The position numbers and the translations under genes are program-made. From Gnetum montanum (lineage: Eukaryota; Streptophyta; Gnetopsida; Gnetales; Gnetaceae), in assembly GCA_015680685.1 (NCBI GenBank), contig MNCI01035635.1, forward strand, positions 116,966-180,965: a stretch of DNA of 64,000 nucleotides. The letters are read 5' to 3'. Position 1 is the stretch's first letter; each line of letters opens with the position of its first letter. Shown here one piece after another: positions 1-11,630 of the stretch. Below the pieces are notes generated by a model. The model was not told where the DNA came from and ran no database searches. It was given only the letters and a program-made list of their open reading frames with translations.

Positions 1-348
1 AAGATAACTAAAAATGGAATCACTCATCCCTCCTCTATTTCTCTATGACTTACCTAGTTTAGTTTTATACTCTCAAAAAATTTTGCTCTTTCTTTGTTTG
101 TTCATGGCATTTTTGAGCATTATTTATGCAAGAGATTTATTTCTAAAAAATGTCATGAACAAACAAAGAAAGAGCAAACTTGACTGAGAGGGTAAAAATA
201 AATTGGCTAAGTGGGAGAGAAACAGAGGAGGGATGAGTGATTCTATTTTTAGTTATCTTGTTATCTTATCCAATAGTCGGGCTTGATTAGCATCATTTGT
301 TTTAAAATCATCTCGACCAATATATATATATATATATATCTAAGATAG
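1..348. mobile_element. Foldback MITE, copy 1 (left end outside window)
   Basis: Bases 1-43 return as an almost perfect reverse complement at 217-259, and an inner pair (about 80-104 with 155-179) folds back the same way, so nearly the whole segment is one hairpin. The right end runs through a TA microsatellite and finishes in CTAAGATAG. The same architecture recurs at 59209-59626. It has no coding capacity. The TA-rich ends suggest insertion into TA microsatellites, but the superfamily is not clear from the ends. Confidence 0.75.
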
Positions 349-1369
349 TAATAATAAATATTCATTATTACTGTAATCATAACCATCATCATTTATAATA
401 ATAATAAATATTCAATATTACCCACCATTTATAATAATAAATATTTATTATTACCCACATTGAGCTCTGCACGTGAGGGAATACGAAGAGATGAATGGGG
501 GAGCCCAAGGATTGGGGGATGTCAATTAAATAGAGATTCAGCTTTCTTGTAGTGACTCTTTGACTCCCTTGCATGTGCTGCATGCATGTGAGAGAATACA
601 AAGAAACCAATGGAAAGCTCAGAGGTTAGGGGGCATTAATCAAGTAGAGATTCAACTCCCCTGCACTGATTCTTTAGCTCCCATGCATGTGGTGCCTGTA
701 GGTGAGGGAAAACGAAGAGATCAAACTAAATTGGCATGACAACATATATTTGTAATGCATATTCGTTCCTGGAGATATAAAAAATCATTTTACAAATGTA
801 TAAATAATGTTATTATTATATCACGAGCTTTTGTATATTGACATTATTATTACAATAGACAAGATATGAATGATGCTAACACCTCATTCATAATTATTAT
901 CTTATAATTATTGTGGAATCCAATAAATGTTATGAAATTATTATAGTTAGAGCAATAGTCCATAATTATAATCTAAGATATTATGGATTATAAGATTCAT
1001 TCGAACGGTAAACACTTCATAATAAATAAAGCTAAGATATGATGAAATATTACTCATAATCCACAATTTTAGAGATATTATTTATTTATTCATAATGCTA
1101 ATCCATAATGATTATATCTCGGTTAGCATTATTCATAAGATATATATAATGAAATGATTATAAATAACCGACTTTATTTATAATGAAATGTTTAAAATCA
1201 TTATATATAATAATTTATGTTTATGATTATAAATATATCATTATATATAACCAAGATTATGAATAACCGAGATAAATATAATCATTGGCTTCCCTACAGT
1301 GACTCTTTGGTTAGGGAAGATTTATAAATAATTGGTTATTTATGATTATGGCAAGACATGTGCGTCAGT

Positions 1370-1474
1370 AGAGAGCTCATCATTGTTTTCCTTGGCATTA
1401 GATAGAATCATCACAGCATGATCTTGCTAGAGATCTTTCCAGGGTCTAGGCTGCCAGAGGTGTAGAAGTTCTCG
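1370..1474 (-). pseudogene. Subtilase fragment (downstream piece)
   Basis: On the minus strand this reads like the plant subtilisin-like protease segment around GSLDPEK...KIM and ANAKEN, the region just after the catalytic Asp/His part of the domain. It is about 35 codons with stops and no flanking exon. It corresponds to 56316-56432 in the right arm. It is separated from the upstream subtilase fragment by about 1 kb of non-coding DNA in both arms. Confidence 0.55.
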
Positions 1475-2467
1475 TTTTTAAAAGTTACCAGGTTAACAAC
1501 CATATCATCCATTAGATTTCATCAATCAAAGAATATGTACATAAAAAAAAGGCCTCACTGTATGTGCGAAAGTAAGAAGAAATTATCGAATTTGAACTCT
1601 TTAAGTCATCCCAATAAGTAAGAAAAATTGTTAAAATTATGATCGAAGTCAAGTCGACATCTCAAATTGGCTAATAATTTTCATGTGCTAGCAAAAATGC
1701 TAATGCTTTTGCATTTTATTAAAATGCATATTGCAAACTTAAAAGCAGTCACAATCGTAACAACTAAATGCATATACTCCATGGTAAATGCTGAATTTCA
1801 AAGAACAACCATAGAAATTATAAAACCTACACAAAATATACAATGAGATAAAGAGAAAATGAGCTTAAAAATATTTTTTTACATTGAAAAAGGGTGTAGC
1901 AAAAGAAGATTACTCAAGATAGTAGTAGAAAACTACAATTTCAGAATTCCCTGCCACTCTAGAAAGCATTGAAAAAAGAACAGAACCAAACTTTGGAATG
2001 TTTTTGCATTGGGAATGCAAACATATAGGAAGGCTTGCTAAGTACTAATGAGAGAAAAGCTCAGCTTGAAGTGAAACTATGAAAATTGCACAAAATCATC
2101 AAAATGTAATATTCAACACGTTACAATTTGCTATAAAAAATTAACAAAAACACACATAAAAAGACTAGCAGAAAATTTATTTTTAGAAAGAGATTTCAAT
2201 AACCAAAGATTTTTGTTTATACAGAAACTTAGAAGACCCTTCTCCTCATGCTGCAGCTTCAACTATATCCATTACCATCTTTCCTCAAATGCCTCTAACT
2301 CTACCCCTCATCGTGCCCCTATCTGCAAAATTTTATGCTTAAAACATACATTCAAACAAAGCTACTTAAGAAACATATTGGCCTAATTCATATATAAATT
2401 TTATCCAGAAAACAGAAACCTAAGTGAAGGGATCTTTTAGCTATTATAACAAAAATTGTATTATGAT

Positions 2468-2700
2468 TATCGATGATGTGTGCATGTTGTGGCCTTTGGT
2501 GTTAAGCAAGTATGCAGCAAAGGCCAATTGGCCTACTACCTTATTGTTGCCTTGGTTGAAGAAGCGTATGTAGATGAGCTTGTTATTGCAACTAAAGCAT
2601 GGGTCACCATCGGAGGTGCCTTTCCAGCGCTCTGGCAGAGCTTCGAAGCTAGCGTCATCGAAACTGGTTCGCTTAGGCTAGGTGGCCTACAACAATAGTT
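2468..2700 (-). pseudogene. Subtilase fragment (upstream piece, truncated)
   Basis: The minus-strand translation runs FDDASFEA, WKGTSDGDPC, NNKLIYIRFFNQG and ends at KGHNMHTSST. This is the plant S8 subtilase segment that leads into the catalytic-His motif GHGTHTSST. Here the GH pair is retained, while the right-arm copy has lost it. The gene breaks off at 2468, where sequence equivalent to 54768-55320 of the right arm is missing. It is a relic of a secreted serine protease gene, not functional. Confidence 0.7.
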
Positions 2701-2790
2701 GTAGACGGAGATGGAGATAGAATGGAAATGGAATTCTCATTCCCATTCCCATTCCTATTCTACGTTTAGTTGCGTTTGGCCTTTTTATGT

Positions 2791-2880
2791 GTGCAACAGG
2801 AATATGAAAAGCTATGGCTCTTTGGTTCACATTTTGTGCAACAGGAATACGAAAAGGTGTGGCTCTTCAGTTTATGTTTT
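2791..2880. repeat. 45 bp minisatellite, two units
   Basis: Two near-identical 45 bp units, each containing GGCTCTTTGGTT-type and GAAAAGGTGTGG-type blocks. The right arm of the inverted repeat has three units (54312-54446), so copy number changed after the arms separated. Confidence 0.75.
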
Positions 2881-3221
2881 TTTTTTTCATTTTATAGGAT
2901 CTTACGTGGTGCATGACATGGAGGGCGACAAATGCACTCCCCCGTACCGTGCGAGACAAGTTGGCCTCTTGGCCAAAATAAGTTATTTGTCTAGTAAGCA
3001 TCAATATAAATCACATTCATGCTATCTTTAAGACTATTACATTAAGTCTTTTGTGCTATAGCCATCAATATAAATCACATGGTTAATGTTAAAATTCATT
3101 TTATTTTATTCTCTGCATTTCCAAAAGCATACACTTTTTATACATACCACAAACGTAAACAAATTTATATTTTAATTATACCAAAGAAACTATTGGTCCG
3201 CAAGGCCATGGGGATGGGGAT

Positions 3222-3324
3222 AGGCCCAATGGCAGCCTCTAACAGGCGGTTCTTGGACTGGTTGGATAAACACAAACCCAGAACCGTACTCTACGTCGCC
3301 TTCGGTTCTTGGGCTGGTCGATAG
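3222..3324 (+). pseudogene. UDP-glycosyltransferase fragment
   Basis: The + strand translation contains SNRRFLDWLDKHKPRTVLY followed by VAFGSWAGR and a stop. This matches the segment of plant family 1 UDP-glycosyltransferases (WLDKQ.P.SVLYVAFGS) just before the PSPG box. Neither the N-terminal acceptor domain nor the PSPG motif is present. It begins exactly where the inverted-repeat homology stops, so it belongs to the flank rather than the arm. Only about 35 codons, so a relic. Confidence 0.6.
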
Positions 3325-4487
3325 GGCTAAACAAATAAACAATTATTCCAAAATCATCTCATATCTCTTGTTTCACATGGCCATACCGGTCAATTGCTCA
3401 ACTGAAGGATGGATGTGCTTAATCCAATGGTAGGACTGGTCATGACCAAAGTAATATGACTGTACTTCTGTAAGACTAAAACAGCATGGCATACATGTCA
3501 GTAATGCGTTACATAAAAAAATATGCAATAAGATTTGTGTACCAGTCGAAGTTTCAGCGAACGTAATTAAATAGACTGGGAGTCAATGTCAGCGTTGCGT
3601 GGTGATAGTTATTGACATGCAGAAGGATTTCTGTTCGATAGAGCTTTGACGTGTTGATTTCATGCAGCATTGTGCCTCTATGTCTGCGGTGGTAGAAAAA
3701 CGTGTTTGCAGAGGTGTTTGATTTTATGCAGAATTGTCTCTACGTCTACGGTGGTAGAAAAACGTGTCTGCAGTGGTCCCTTTTGTAAATTGTCCTTATT
3801 TTACTGAAATGAAATGAAGTTTTATCATGTTGAAAGATTCAAAGTATCCATTGGACATATAATCATATACAAATTGAGAAAGCATCAGAAATAAATCATC
3901 TAAACTATTTTAATCATATATTAAAAAGACATTAAAATGTATGAATATTTTTAATTTCAAACATTTTAGATCTCCCTTTAAAGAATTCAAAGATATATAA
4001 TAATAATAATAAATATATTATCAAGATTGCAACCAGTTCATGCATATAAATAATCAATATCAAATATCAAATTAAAAGATTGTTCCAAACAAATATATTG
4101 AAATAAGAAAAATGACCAAACAAATATTAATATCAATAATCATCATCTAACTCTTCCTCTGTAGTTGCAATAAAATCTGCAATTCAACTCCTGTAAAAAA
4201 CCATAATATGCAATATCAACAAAGAAGACCTGCTGTAATATGAAGAAGCAAAGACAAGTAAAATAGATGTCATATACCATAACCTGCAATATCAACAATG
4301 AACCCCCCTGCTGCAATATGAAACCAGCAAAGATCAGTAAAATGATGTGATGCAAAAGAAAAGAAGCAAACAGGGTAACTGTATTATGTTTTGATAAAGA
4401 TAGAATATTGAGTTTTCAGTCTGTTATAAGTTTGCTTGAAGATAATATTAAGTTTTCTTCCTTTGCTCTCCTGTTTTTTTTGTAAAT
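3325..4487. other. Anonymous AT-rich spacer with two small tandem duplications
   Basis: No gene is recognisable. Two local duplications are visible. About 62 bp is repeated at 3650-3712 and 3713-3774, sharing GGTGGTAGAAAAACGTGT. About 77 bp is repeated at 4201-4277 and 4278-4356, sharing TGCAATATCAACAA and CTGCTG(T/C)AATATGAA. Confidence 0.7.
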
Positions 4488-6010
4488 GTATATTTGTAAT
4501 TTTTATTTTACTTATTTTAACTTGTATGTTAATTGTTTGAAACACTAGTCAAACTATCTTGTTGGAAAAGTTAAACTGGTCATTAATTGCCTTCTGGGCT
4601 ATTAAATGCCAGGTAAAAAATCATTGGTATATACCAATGATTAAGTGCCGGGCAAAATACCAATGATTAAGTGCCGGGCAAAAATCTCAAATTGGCTTGA
4701 AAAATGGGTTGGAAAAACTCGACTCCAAATCGTCCGAGTCAACTTGGGTTGAAGACAAAAGTAAACTGACGCTTAATCGCCTGCACGGTGATTGATCGCC
4801 CTGGGAAAAATCATTGATAAATACCACAAAACTGAACAATCACGTCCCTGGATTGGTCACCAAATTCAGGAGTAGAGCCACAGAATTGGTACTTAACTGG
4901 AAGGAGGAAGGAGGCTGCGCTGAAACAGCAATCCCGTGTGGGACATGACCGCCAAGGCCCCCGCGGACACGATGTTGAGCTCCACGGTGGCCAATCCGTG
5001 TCTCAGAACCGTGTGTTGAGGCCGGAATTAGGTCACCAAACTCTGGAATCCTGTCTTCTTCCTAATCCTAATTGTCGGCCAAGAAGCCTTGCAGTGGTGT
5101 TTTGTCTGTTTGTCCACCCATAATGTGCAAGAGATTAGTCTTCCAAAAAATTTTGAAAAAGATTGCCCCCTTTGTCTGGGGTGAGTTACCTTTAATAGTA
5201 TCTACCGGGTTGCTCCTTCTAGAGTAATGGCCGATCAAAGTGTTCTCTTCGGCTAGTTTCCCGGCTTCTTTACATTTAGAAGACTACCGCTCTTCACACT
5301 TTTGGTTATCAAATTGTTCCATTCTTTACTTGGTACTTTTTATTTTTATAATTTTTAACCTTGTGTTAACAAAATAAGGTTACTTATATTAGTTCTTTTT
5401 TGCTATCTGCCTTTATGAAATGCTAGATTGTTGTTTATTTGCAGTTGCTGCAAACCATCTTCAATCATGTGATTGTTGCGCATTGCATCTAGGAAATGCC
5501 CTAGCATTTGCAAAATCTTAAGGAAAAAGAAAAAACCTCATTCATGAGATTTAACAAGGTTTTACAATTTACTACTAACCTAATGCTAATCCTCTTCCTT
5601 TCATATCTACCCTTGGACTAGCATTGGTATAGTTATAATTTTTTAAAGTATCATGCTAATTATATGTCTTACGCTATACTAATATTATTTTCTTATTTCT
5701 TTTTTTTTTAAAAGACTTAAAGACAGGAAGCTTTTAGCTTTTGTTGTTATTTGTTCCTTATCTTTGATTAATGTATTCTTTATTCTTTAGAAAGAATTTT
5801 CTCTTCTTTACAAGAAATCTTTTAGTAAGAAGTGAAAACCTATACCTAAATGTGTAGGGCATGTGGTTACGACACTTATCTCTTAGTTGGGAGATTGCGA
5901 GCTTGATTCTTGCCTACACTTCTGCATGTAGCAACAATGGAGTAATTTTGTATTAGGACCCTTTTTATTTGTGTGTCAAATCTACCTTGCTATGTGGGTA
6001 AGGGTTGTGC
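4488..6010. repeat. Repeat J, left copy
   Basis: A direct repeat of 59627-61320, starting at TTTGTAAATGTAT and ending in GTGTGGGTAAGG-type sequence. The right copy has about 175 bp extra after AAAAACTCG. The left copy has a 26 bp tandem duplication (4632-4657, 4658-4683) that is single in the right copy, and a perfect 16 bp palindrome ATTGGTATATACCAAT at 4623-4638. The GC-rich part near 4910-5100 is conserved between copies and may be an old exon, but I do not recognise it. Confidence 0.8.
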
Positions 6011-6012
6011 TA
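5851..6012 (+). mobile_element. tRNA-related SINE-like unit (left)
   Basis: A tRNA-like head is visible. An A-box-like stretch GGGCATGTGGTTACGACAC is followed by a potential anticodon stem-loop TCTCTTAGTTGGGAGA and a B-box-like GAGCTTGATTCTTGCC. A non-tRNA body ending ACCTTGCTATGTGGGTAAGG follows, as in plant tRNA-derived SINEs. The same unit sits at 61169-61320, so it was already inside repeat J when J was duplicated. Confidence 0.5.
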
Positions 6013-7310
6013 CCAACCTCAAGTTGGCTTGCCTACAAAAATTGAAGTGAAGTCCTATGAGGGCACTTCTAAAAAGGCACCCTCAAAACTGTTGGGCTTT
6101 TTCCTTAGACTCTTTCTTCAACTATTTGACATAGTCTAAATTTTTAAATGTTATTATTTATTTTTTTGAGGCTTTAACACCCTCGTATACATATATTACT
6201 ATTTCAAATTCTAACATCCTTATGAATAGTACTTTAGTTGACTAAATCCATGCAACTAATCAACAAGGTTGCATTGACATAGAAGTCATAAATGCTTATT
6301 TAAATATGCTACCTACCACATTTATGCTACCCTTTTAGTCATTAATGTATTAAAGCTCATGTAGTTTGTTTCCATAGAAGTTAGATTAGTGAGGGACAAC
6401 CCATAACTTGAACTTGGATTAATTGATGGAGTCTTATTGGAGTGATCTTTTATTTGGACAATTTCATGATGATAATAAGATCAAAATTGATTTACTCTCA
6501 TTGCAAAACTTTGACTTAGTTTAATATTTTCTTCATTACATTTTCTTTCTAATATAATTATCTTTCACACACTTGGTGAATATTTAACTTCTGAAATGCT
6601 TGTTAGACATGCTGAATGGATATGAAGTTTGAGTATAAACATGTTACTTTTTGGTAAATCCAACAATGTTGTCACTTGGTACACACAACATTACAATCTT
6701 GGTAACCTAGTAACGATAACATGAGTTCAAGATGAATATGAAAAGTTGAGAATGGATGCACACCACTCAAATTAAAATACATTTTGTTTTCTTATTTATT
6801 AGATTAATTAAATTCAATTTTAATAATTTAATAATATCTTAATCATGGTCATTATACCATCACAATCATATACCTTAGTTACAACTGAGAAGATAGCAAC
6901 CTATGATCATGCTTAGCAATCTTAGTATTGTGCTAATCAAATCCTTGGATTATGATTAGATCACTCATGAATTATTGCAATTTGTATGGTTGGGCATAAA
7001 GATTGCTTGTCGCTCATCATTGGCACCATTGTCGAGGATTGAAGTTTGTGATTTAGATTAGTCTAAATCATTTATGATTGTTATTAAAGGCTTTATATTG
7101 TAAAAATTACAATTATTTTGTTAAGTTACAAACTCTAATATTGAAGAGTTCCTCTTGTTGTAGAGATAATTCCTCACTTGTTGATAACTCTACAAGGGGT
7201 AATGACAAAACTCAAAGGAAAAGAGATGATGTGCCCTATAAAGTTAAGGTCATCTATTAATATTCGAATCCTTATTATTCAAATTTCACCTTCATCCTAC
7301 ATTAGGATGG
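6011..7310. other. Anonymous spacer
   Basis: An AT-rich stretch of 1.3 kb between repeat J and the LTR of element F. It holds only short open frames with no recognisable domain. I see no RNA gene or LTR terminus in it. Confidence 0.6.
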
Positions 7311-8363
7311 TGTAGGAAAATCCATTCCAATTCCCTTGTGCATGTCCTACATGTTGTTTTCATAGGTTTCATGCTTGGGAAAGACCTCGATGCATGTGTC
7401 CAGTTTTTCTATTGAATTTTTATGATGAAGATTCTTGGATGTTTTGGCATGTTTAGAGGTGTTTTTGGCTTATTTTGATGAGTTTAGGAGGTTCTAGGGT
7501 TTATGCGAACTTGTTGGGAGGCATCTGAAGGCTTCCAGCATCAAAATAAGCATTTTTATTTTTGGCACCTTTAGGATAAACGTCTCTACAAATAGAAAGA
7601 AATCTTTCCTAAAGTGAAGATGTCTCTAGTCCATAGAAGATATCTTCCAAAAATAGTAGACATCTCTCTTGATCTCCCTTGAAGTAAAGACATGTCTAGT
7701 CCAAAGAAAACATCTTCCAAAAATAGTAGATATCTCTCTTGAGAACAGAGGCCTCATAGGAGATGTCTACATGAAACAAGAGACATCTTTGCTAGCGAAG
7801 AAGAAAAGCTCTAATGTGGTGTTTTGATTAGGAAACATCCAAAAAACTCTAGATCTATGTGGGAAACATCTAAGGAGGAAAATAGAAAACTTCCTAGGGG
7901 TTTGGATCCATATAATTATGTATGCCTTCATCCATGAAAAGGGAGGAGAGTTTGTATGCAAGGAGAACTAGGCAAGAGAGATTGGATGAGCACATTGAGT
8001 GAGTGCAATAGGTGATTGTAGCTCTAAGATCAACTTATGGTGTGTTGATCTATGTGTTCTATTCTCTTTTATCTCACTTGTGAGTTGAGATCTCAATCTT
8101 AGGTTGTGAGAGAGATTTCTCTTGGTTGTGTCTTGCATTGAGAACAACACTTGTGTGATTGTAGAGCCTCATGCTCTGTAATATTGTTTGAGTGTGATAG
8201 GTTTGTGGATGCTTGTGGGTTGTGTGAACCCTATTGTAACCTTCTAATAATTTTAATTAAAGATATCTAGTTTTCTTATTTTTCTAGAAAATAAATTTTT
8301 ATTTACATAATATTTGGATTTAGTGCATTGAAGGTGATTTAATCGTGGAGTGAACCTAGTCCA
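7311..8363 (+). repeat. 5' LTR of element F
   Basis: It begins TGTAGGAAAA and ends in CCA a few bases before a primer-binding-site-like sequence, with gag starting about 70 bp later. It contains an internal pair of about 60 bp repeats (AAAATAGTAGACATCTCTCTTG at about 7650 and again at about 7720) and an AATAAA-type signal near the 3' end. The matching 3' LTR is not in the window because F is cut off at 53957, so the borders rest on one copy only. Confidence 0.6.
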
Positions 8364-8368
8364 GTATT

Positions 8369-8386
8369 ATTCATATCGGAGCCTAG
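8369..8386 (+). promoter_or_regulatory. Primer binding site of element F
   Basis: TCATATCGGAGCCTAG resembles the plant initiator-Met-tRNA PBS TTGGTATCAGAGC with a few substitutions. It lies between the LTR and the gag start, where reverse transcription would be primed. Confidence 0.55.
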
Positions 8387-8431
8387 TTTTATTGTTGCTT
8401 GGATTTTGGTTAAGGATTTTGTCAATTTTAG

Positions 8432-9120
8432 ATGACACCCAAGAAGAAATAGGTGCAAGCTCTAAATCATGACATGGAAAGCATGAAGTTAGGCTTCCAA
8501 ATGATGGTTACTTGATTGGATGAAATCAACACGAAGGTGGACAAACAAGTTAGTCCTAGCCATATCAAAACACTTCGAGGTGAAGAGCTTGTACATTTAG
8601 ATGAAGAAGTTTCACAGCTAGGTGGAGAAGAGGTAGACAAAGAGGAAGGTCAATATAGTTATGGGATTATAGGAAACCATCAACCAAGGATTTCAATGAC
8701 AGAAAATCCTATTCCTCATATAATAACTCCAAGGACTCTAGTGGTGCTCAATACTTCTTCAAGCAAGCTTGACAATGCAGATGAGGCAAGGCTTGCTAGA
8801 GTGTTTAGAAATGCTTCACGACTTTCATATGTATATTTAAAGACTTTCAATGGTGTAGATGGCACCAATGCTTTTACAAGTTGGTTGAAGGTACTTAAGA
8901 AGCATTTTCTATTAGAAGAGGTGCCAAATAGCCTGAGGGTACCTATTGCTAAATTCATATTAGAAGGTATGACTTCTACATGGTGGAAAAAAGAATTCTA
9001 GGGTTTTGAAAGATGAAGATGTCAACCTATCAAAGATTGGGATCTAATGAAATACAAGTTGAAAAGGAAATTTCAACAATCTTGTTAAAGACGAGAAACC
9101 ATTATGAAGTTGAAATTCCT
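8432..9120 (+). pseudogene. gag: Element F gag, N-terminal part
   Basis: Starts at an ATG (MTPKKK) 46 bp after the PBS, with stops in the first 30 codons. A long open piece from 8516 to 8998 contains a Ty3/gypsy capsid-like region: FNGVDGTNAFTSW, then FILEGMTSTWWKK. The frame continues past 9000 as WDLMKYKLKRKFQ. It is interrupted at about 9121 by an E-family LTR and resumes at 9973. Confidence 0.75.
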
Positions 9121-9972
9121 AAATGAGTAGCAAGGTACCACTATACCCAACCATACAAATCACAAGCATTCATGCATGATCTAGTTGAATTCCATGAATG
9201 GGACAAGTTGTGTTATCTAGATCACTATGCCTTAATCATAGTTTTTTGTCTTCCCACTTGGACTAATTGTAGTTTTCTCACATATGGTTTAGTCCAAAGT
9301 GAGGCATATGATTTTTATTATTTTATATTTTATTTTTCTACAATTAACAATAGTTTGAAACTCAACCTATAATCAATTTAACTAATCTAATTTCTAATTA
9401 ATAATCAACTACCCTAACATAAGTATTCGATCCCACTTTCTGTGCACATCCTGAACATGCATAACGTTGTTGTGCATAATGCTGCTAGGTTATCAAATGT
9501 TAAGCTTTGTTAGGATTACCAAGAGGCATACACATGCTCAAAGTAGTCATACTTATGTGCTTAATTAATATGCATGGAAATGTAAATATTAACTAAGTAT
9601 ATGAAAAGTAAATTGCATGGAAAGTAAATCTGATCTAAGTCAAAATTCTACAATGAATGAGAAAATCAGTCTCAATCTTATTTCCATTCATGGAATGTGT
9701 CTAGGTACATTGCCACTTGAATAAGATTTCATACAACTAACTTAGATCCACTCTAGAGGTACTCACTGACTATTCTCTAAGATTACAGAATAAAATTGCA
9801 AGAGTTTGGCTACTCTACTAAGAAAAACCTATTCAACTTATGTTTAAACCATGTACCAAAGCACTACATTTATAGTCCAGCACACATCGTGTGGTATCAA
9901 ATATCCAACATCGCATTTAGGCCTTCGATATCAAGTATGTAATATTGGAGCTAGGCAAATCATGACTCATCA
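9121..9972 (-). repeat. E-family LTR inserted in F gag (solo or truncated)
   Basis: Homologous along its length to the LTRs at 10696-11616, 48666-49585 and 61321-62219. It shares the GGTACCACTATACCCAACC-like start and the TGACTCATCA end. A TATA-like box in minus orientation (CTATAAATG, about 9867-9876) puts it on the minus strand. No internal sequence is attached, and no clear 5 bp target duplication is visible, so it may be a solo LTR or a recombined remnant. Confidence 0.75.
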
Positions 9973-10500
9973 ACAAAGATGTCAAATAATTTTACATCGA
10001 ATTTTGTAATCTATTCCATCAAGCTAAGGTAAATTGAGAGTATGAGTAAGCTTCAGTCTTTTTAAAAGGTCTCAAAATGACATACTAGCAAAAGTTGTTC
10101 TTTTATGAGCCACAAACACTTGATCAGACTTATGATTTGGCACTTAAGGATTAGAAGAAATTAGCTGGATTTGAAAACAGGAGCAAACAAACTTCTAAGG
10201 GAAAGGAGAGGAGATGTAGATTTGATAAAGTATCCAAATTAGAATTTCAAGACAAGGAGGGCAGCTAAGATAAGAACACTACAGGAGGTGACGAAAAGGA
10301 TAAAACTAGAAAGGACCTAAGTAAGGAAGGCAAGTGTCAAGATAGTAGCTCATCAAAATTTCAGTGCTTCAAGTGTGTAGAAAAAGGACATAAATAATGG
10401 GAATGTTCACTTCATAAGGTAGCCAAGGGAAAAGATGTGCAAACCACAAAGGTGGAGGAGACATCAAGCCAAGCTCTTTAATGAGGTAATCCTAATGCTT
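9973..10500 (+). pseudogene. gag: Element F gag, C-terminal part with zinc knuckle
   Basis: Resumes the F gag frame with a lysine-rich linker and then a CCHC zinc knuckle at 10365-10406 (CFKCVEKGHK, stop, WEC; spacing C-X2-C-X4-H-X4-C). The knuckle binds genomic RNA in retroelement Gag. An in-frame TAA lies inside the knuckle, so it is not functional. Confidence 0.75.
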
Positions 10501-10690
10501 AAAAAATTTAGAATGTTTCTGAATTAAATTCTTGTGCATTCATGGGGAATGTCAATAGAAGAGATGATCCTAATAGAAATTGTTGATTGGGGCTAGTTAT
10601 TTGTTTATTCGGGAATGGATTAATATTTTGATTGGTTGGGGAGCCCAAGAAAATGTTATTTCTTTTAAGGTAGTTACTAAATTGGGTTTG
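10501..10690 (+). pseudogene. Element F protease, N-terminal part
   Basis: Frames here read a retropepsin-like segment with D.GASYLFI and VVTKLGLV, the D(S/T)GA catalytic loop followed by the usual helix of Ty3/gypsy protease. It is interrupted by insertion of element E at 10696. The rest of the domain continues about 39 kb away at 49595. Confidence 0.6.
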
Positions 10691-10695
10691 GTAAT

Positions 10696-11616
10696 TGATG
10701 AGCAGCGAGATACCACTACGTCCAACCATATGAATCACAAAGCATTCAAGCGTGGTTTGATTGAATTCCATAGACTTTATCATTTCTAGTGAACTAGCCC
10801 TTTAGGAAGTGAATATAGCCTTAAGATTAATCATTGTCCTCCCAATTACACTTGTGATGTACATTGGTATGGTTAAGTGTAACTAAGGCATCCGATTTTT
10901 ATCATTTTATATTTTATATTTTGGTGCTTGAAATGTAGATAAAAGGAGCTTAATTAACTAATCATTTAAATAATCCTAACATAAATATCCATTACCACTT
11001 TCCATAGACATCCTAAACCCATGTATCCACTATTGGGCAACTAAACACTATGCTACTGGGCATACCAAGTGATAACACTGGTGGGATTACCAAGCGAATA
11101 TGTGTTACGCTTGAAGTAGTCGTACATATGTGTGTAATCTATCTTGCTTAATTGTATCATTAATGTAATAACTAGAAAATATTTGATAACTAATTGAAAG
11201 AATTTAATAAGTAATTGAAAACATTAAATGCATAAATAAAATAGCTAATCTATTCAAAGTGTTGCAAGGTTTATCAGAAAGCTCATCTTTATTGCCACAC
11301 ACACTATCATGCTCATGTACCACAATGCTTGAATAAAGATCTATAGACTCAATGACTCTTGCTACGAGCACTCAAGGAAAAACAATATTCTAGCTTTTGA
11401 ATGGAAAAAATGTAAGAGCTTTGCTACTATTCAAATCTCGATTCCTCATAAATGCAACTAGTAGGTGCGTATTTATAGGTGATGGACAAACATTGTGTCG
11501 AAGAGGTCTCATCGACATAGGACAAGATGCATTGATGGGGCCTTGTTGACAAGGCCTTGTTAGTCAACTACATCAACAAGGACTTGTCGACATAGCCAAC
11601 CAATGATGACTCATCA
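10696..11616 (-). repeat. 3' LTR of element E
   Basis: Ends are TGATGAG and CTCATCA, which are inverted copies of each other. A minus-strand TATA box (CTATAAATA, 11470-11478) shows the direction of transcription. A purine-rich tract on the minus strand (ATGGGGGCA, 11617-11627) directly abuts it, as a polypurine tract should abut a 3' LTR. Confidence 0.85.
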
Positions 11617-11630
11617 TGCCCCCATGACTG
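11617..11630 (-). promoter_or_regulatory. Polypurine tract of element E
   Basis: The minus strand reads GTCATGGGGGCA immediately before the LTR start. The equivalent position in element D reads GTCGTGGGGGTA. This is the expected place for the plus-strand primer of reverse transcription. Confidence 0.5.

Larger units (their letters stand above)
349..3229. repeat. Left arm of a large inverted repeat
   Basis: The segment matches 53958-57430 in reverse complement almost end to end. Shared landmarks are the TAATAATAAATATT outer end, a tandem pair of about 116 bp units (475-705), subtilase fragments, a 45 bp minisatellite, and an inner end at a GGGATAGGCCCA-type sequence. The left arm is about 590 bp shorter. 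That is accounted for by a 553 bp deletion inside the subtilase relic plus one missing 45 bp unit. The interior 880-1300 is very AT-rich with many short palindromes and no coding sign. Confidence 0.85.

Noticed and set aside
3222-3324. A UDP-glycosyltransferase gene
   Set aside because: Only about 35 codons before a stop, without the acceptor domain or the PSPG box; a fragment.
4938-5123. Small gene in the GC-rich core of repeat J
   Set aside because: The frame is short and only partly kept in the other copy (60251-60436), and no homology is recognised; left as possible exon relic inside J.
5851-5932. A functional tRNA gene
   Set aside because: Stem pairing is poor, both copies sit inside a longer repeat with a SINE-like tail, and the heads differ at conserved tRNA positions.
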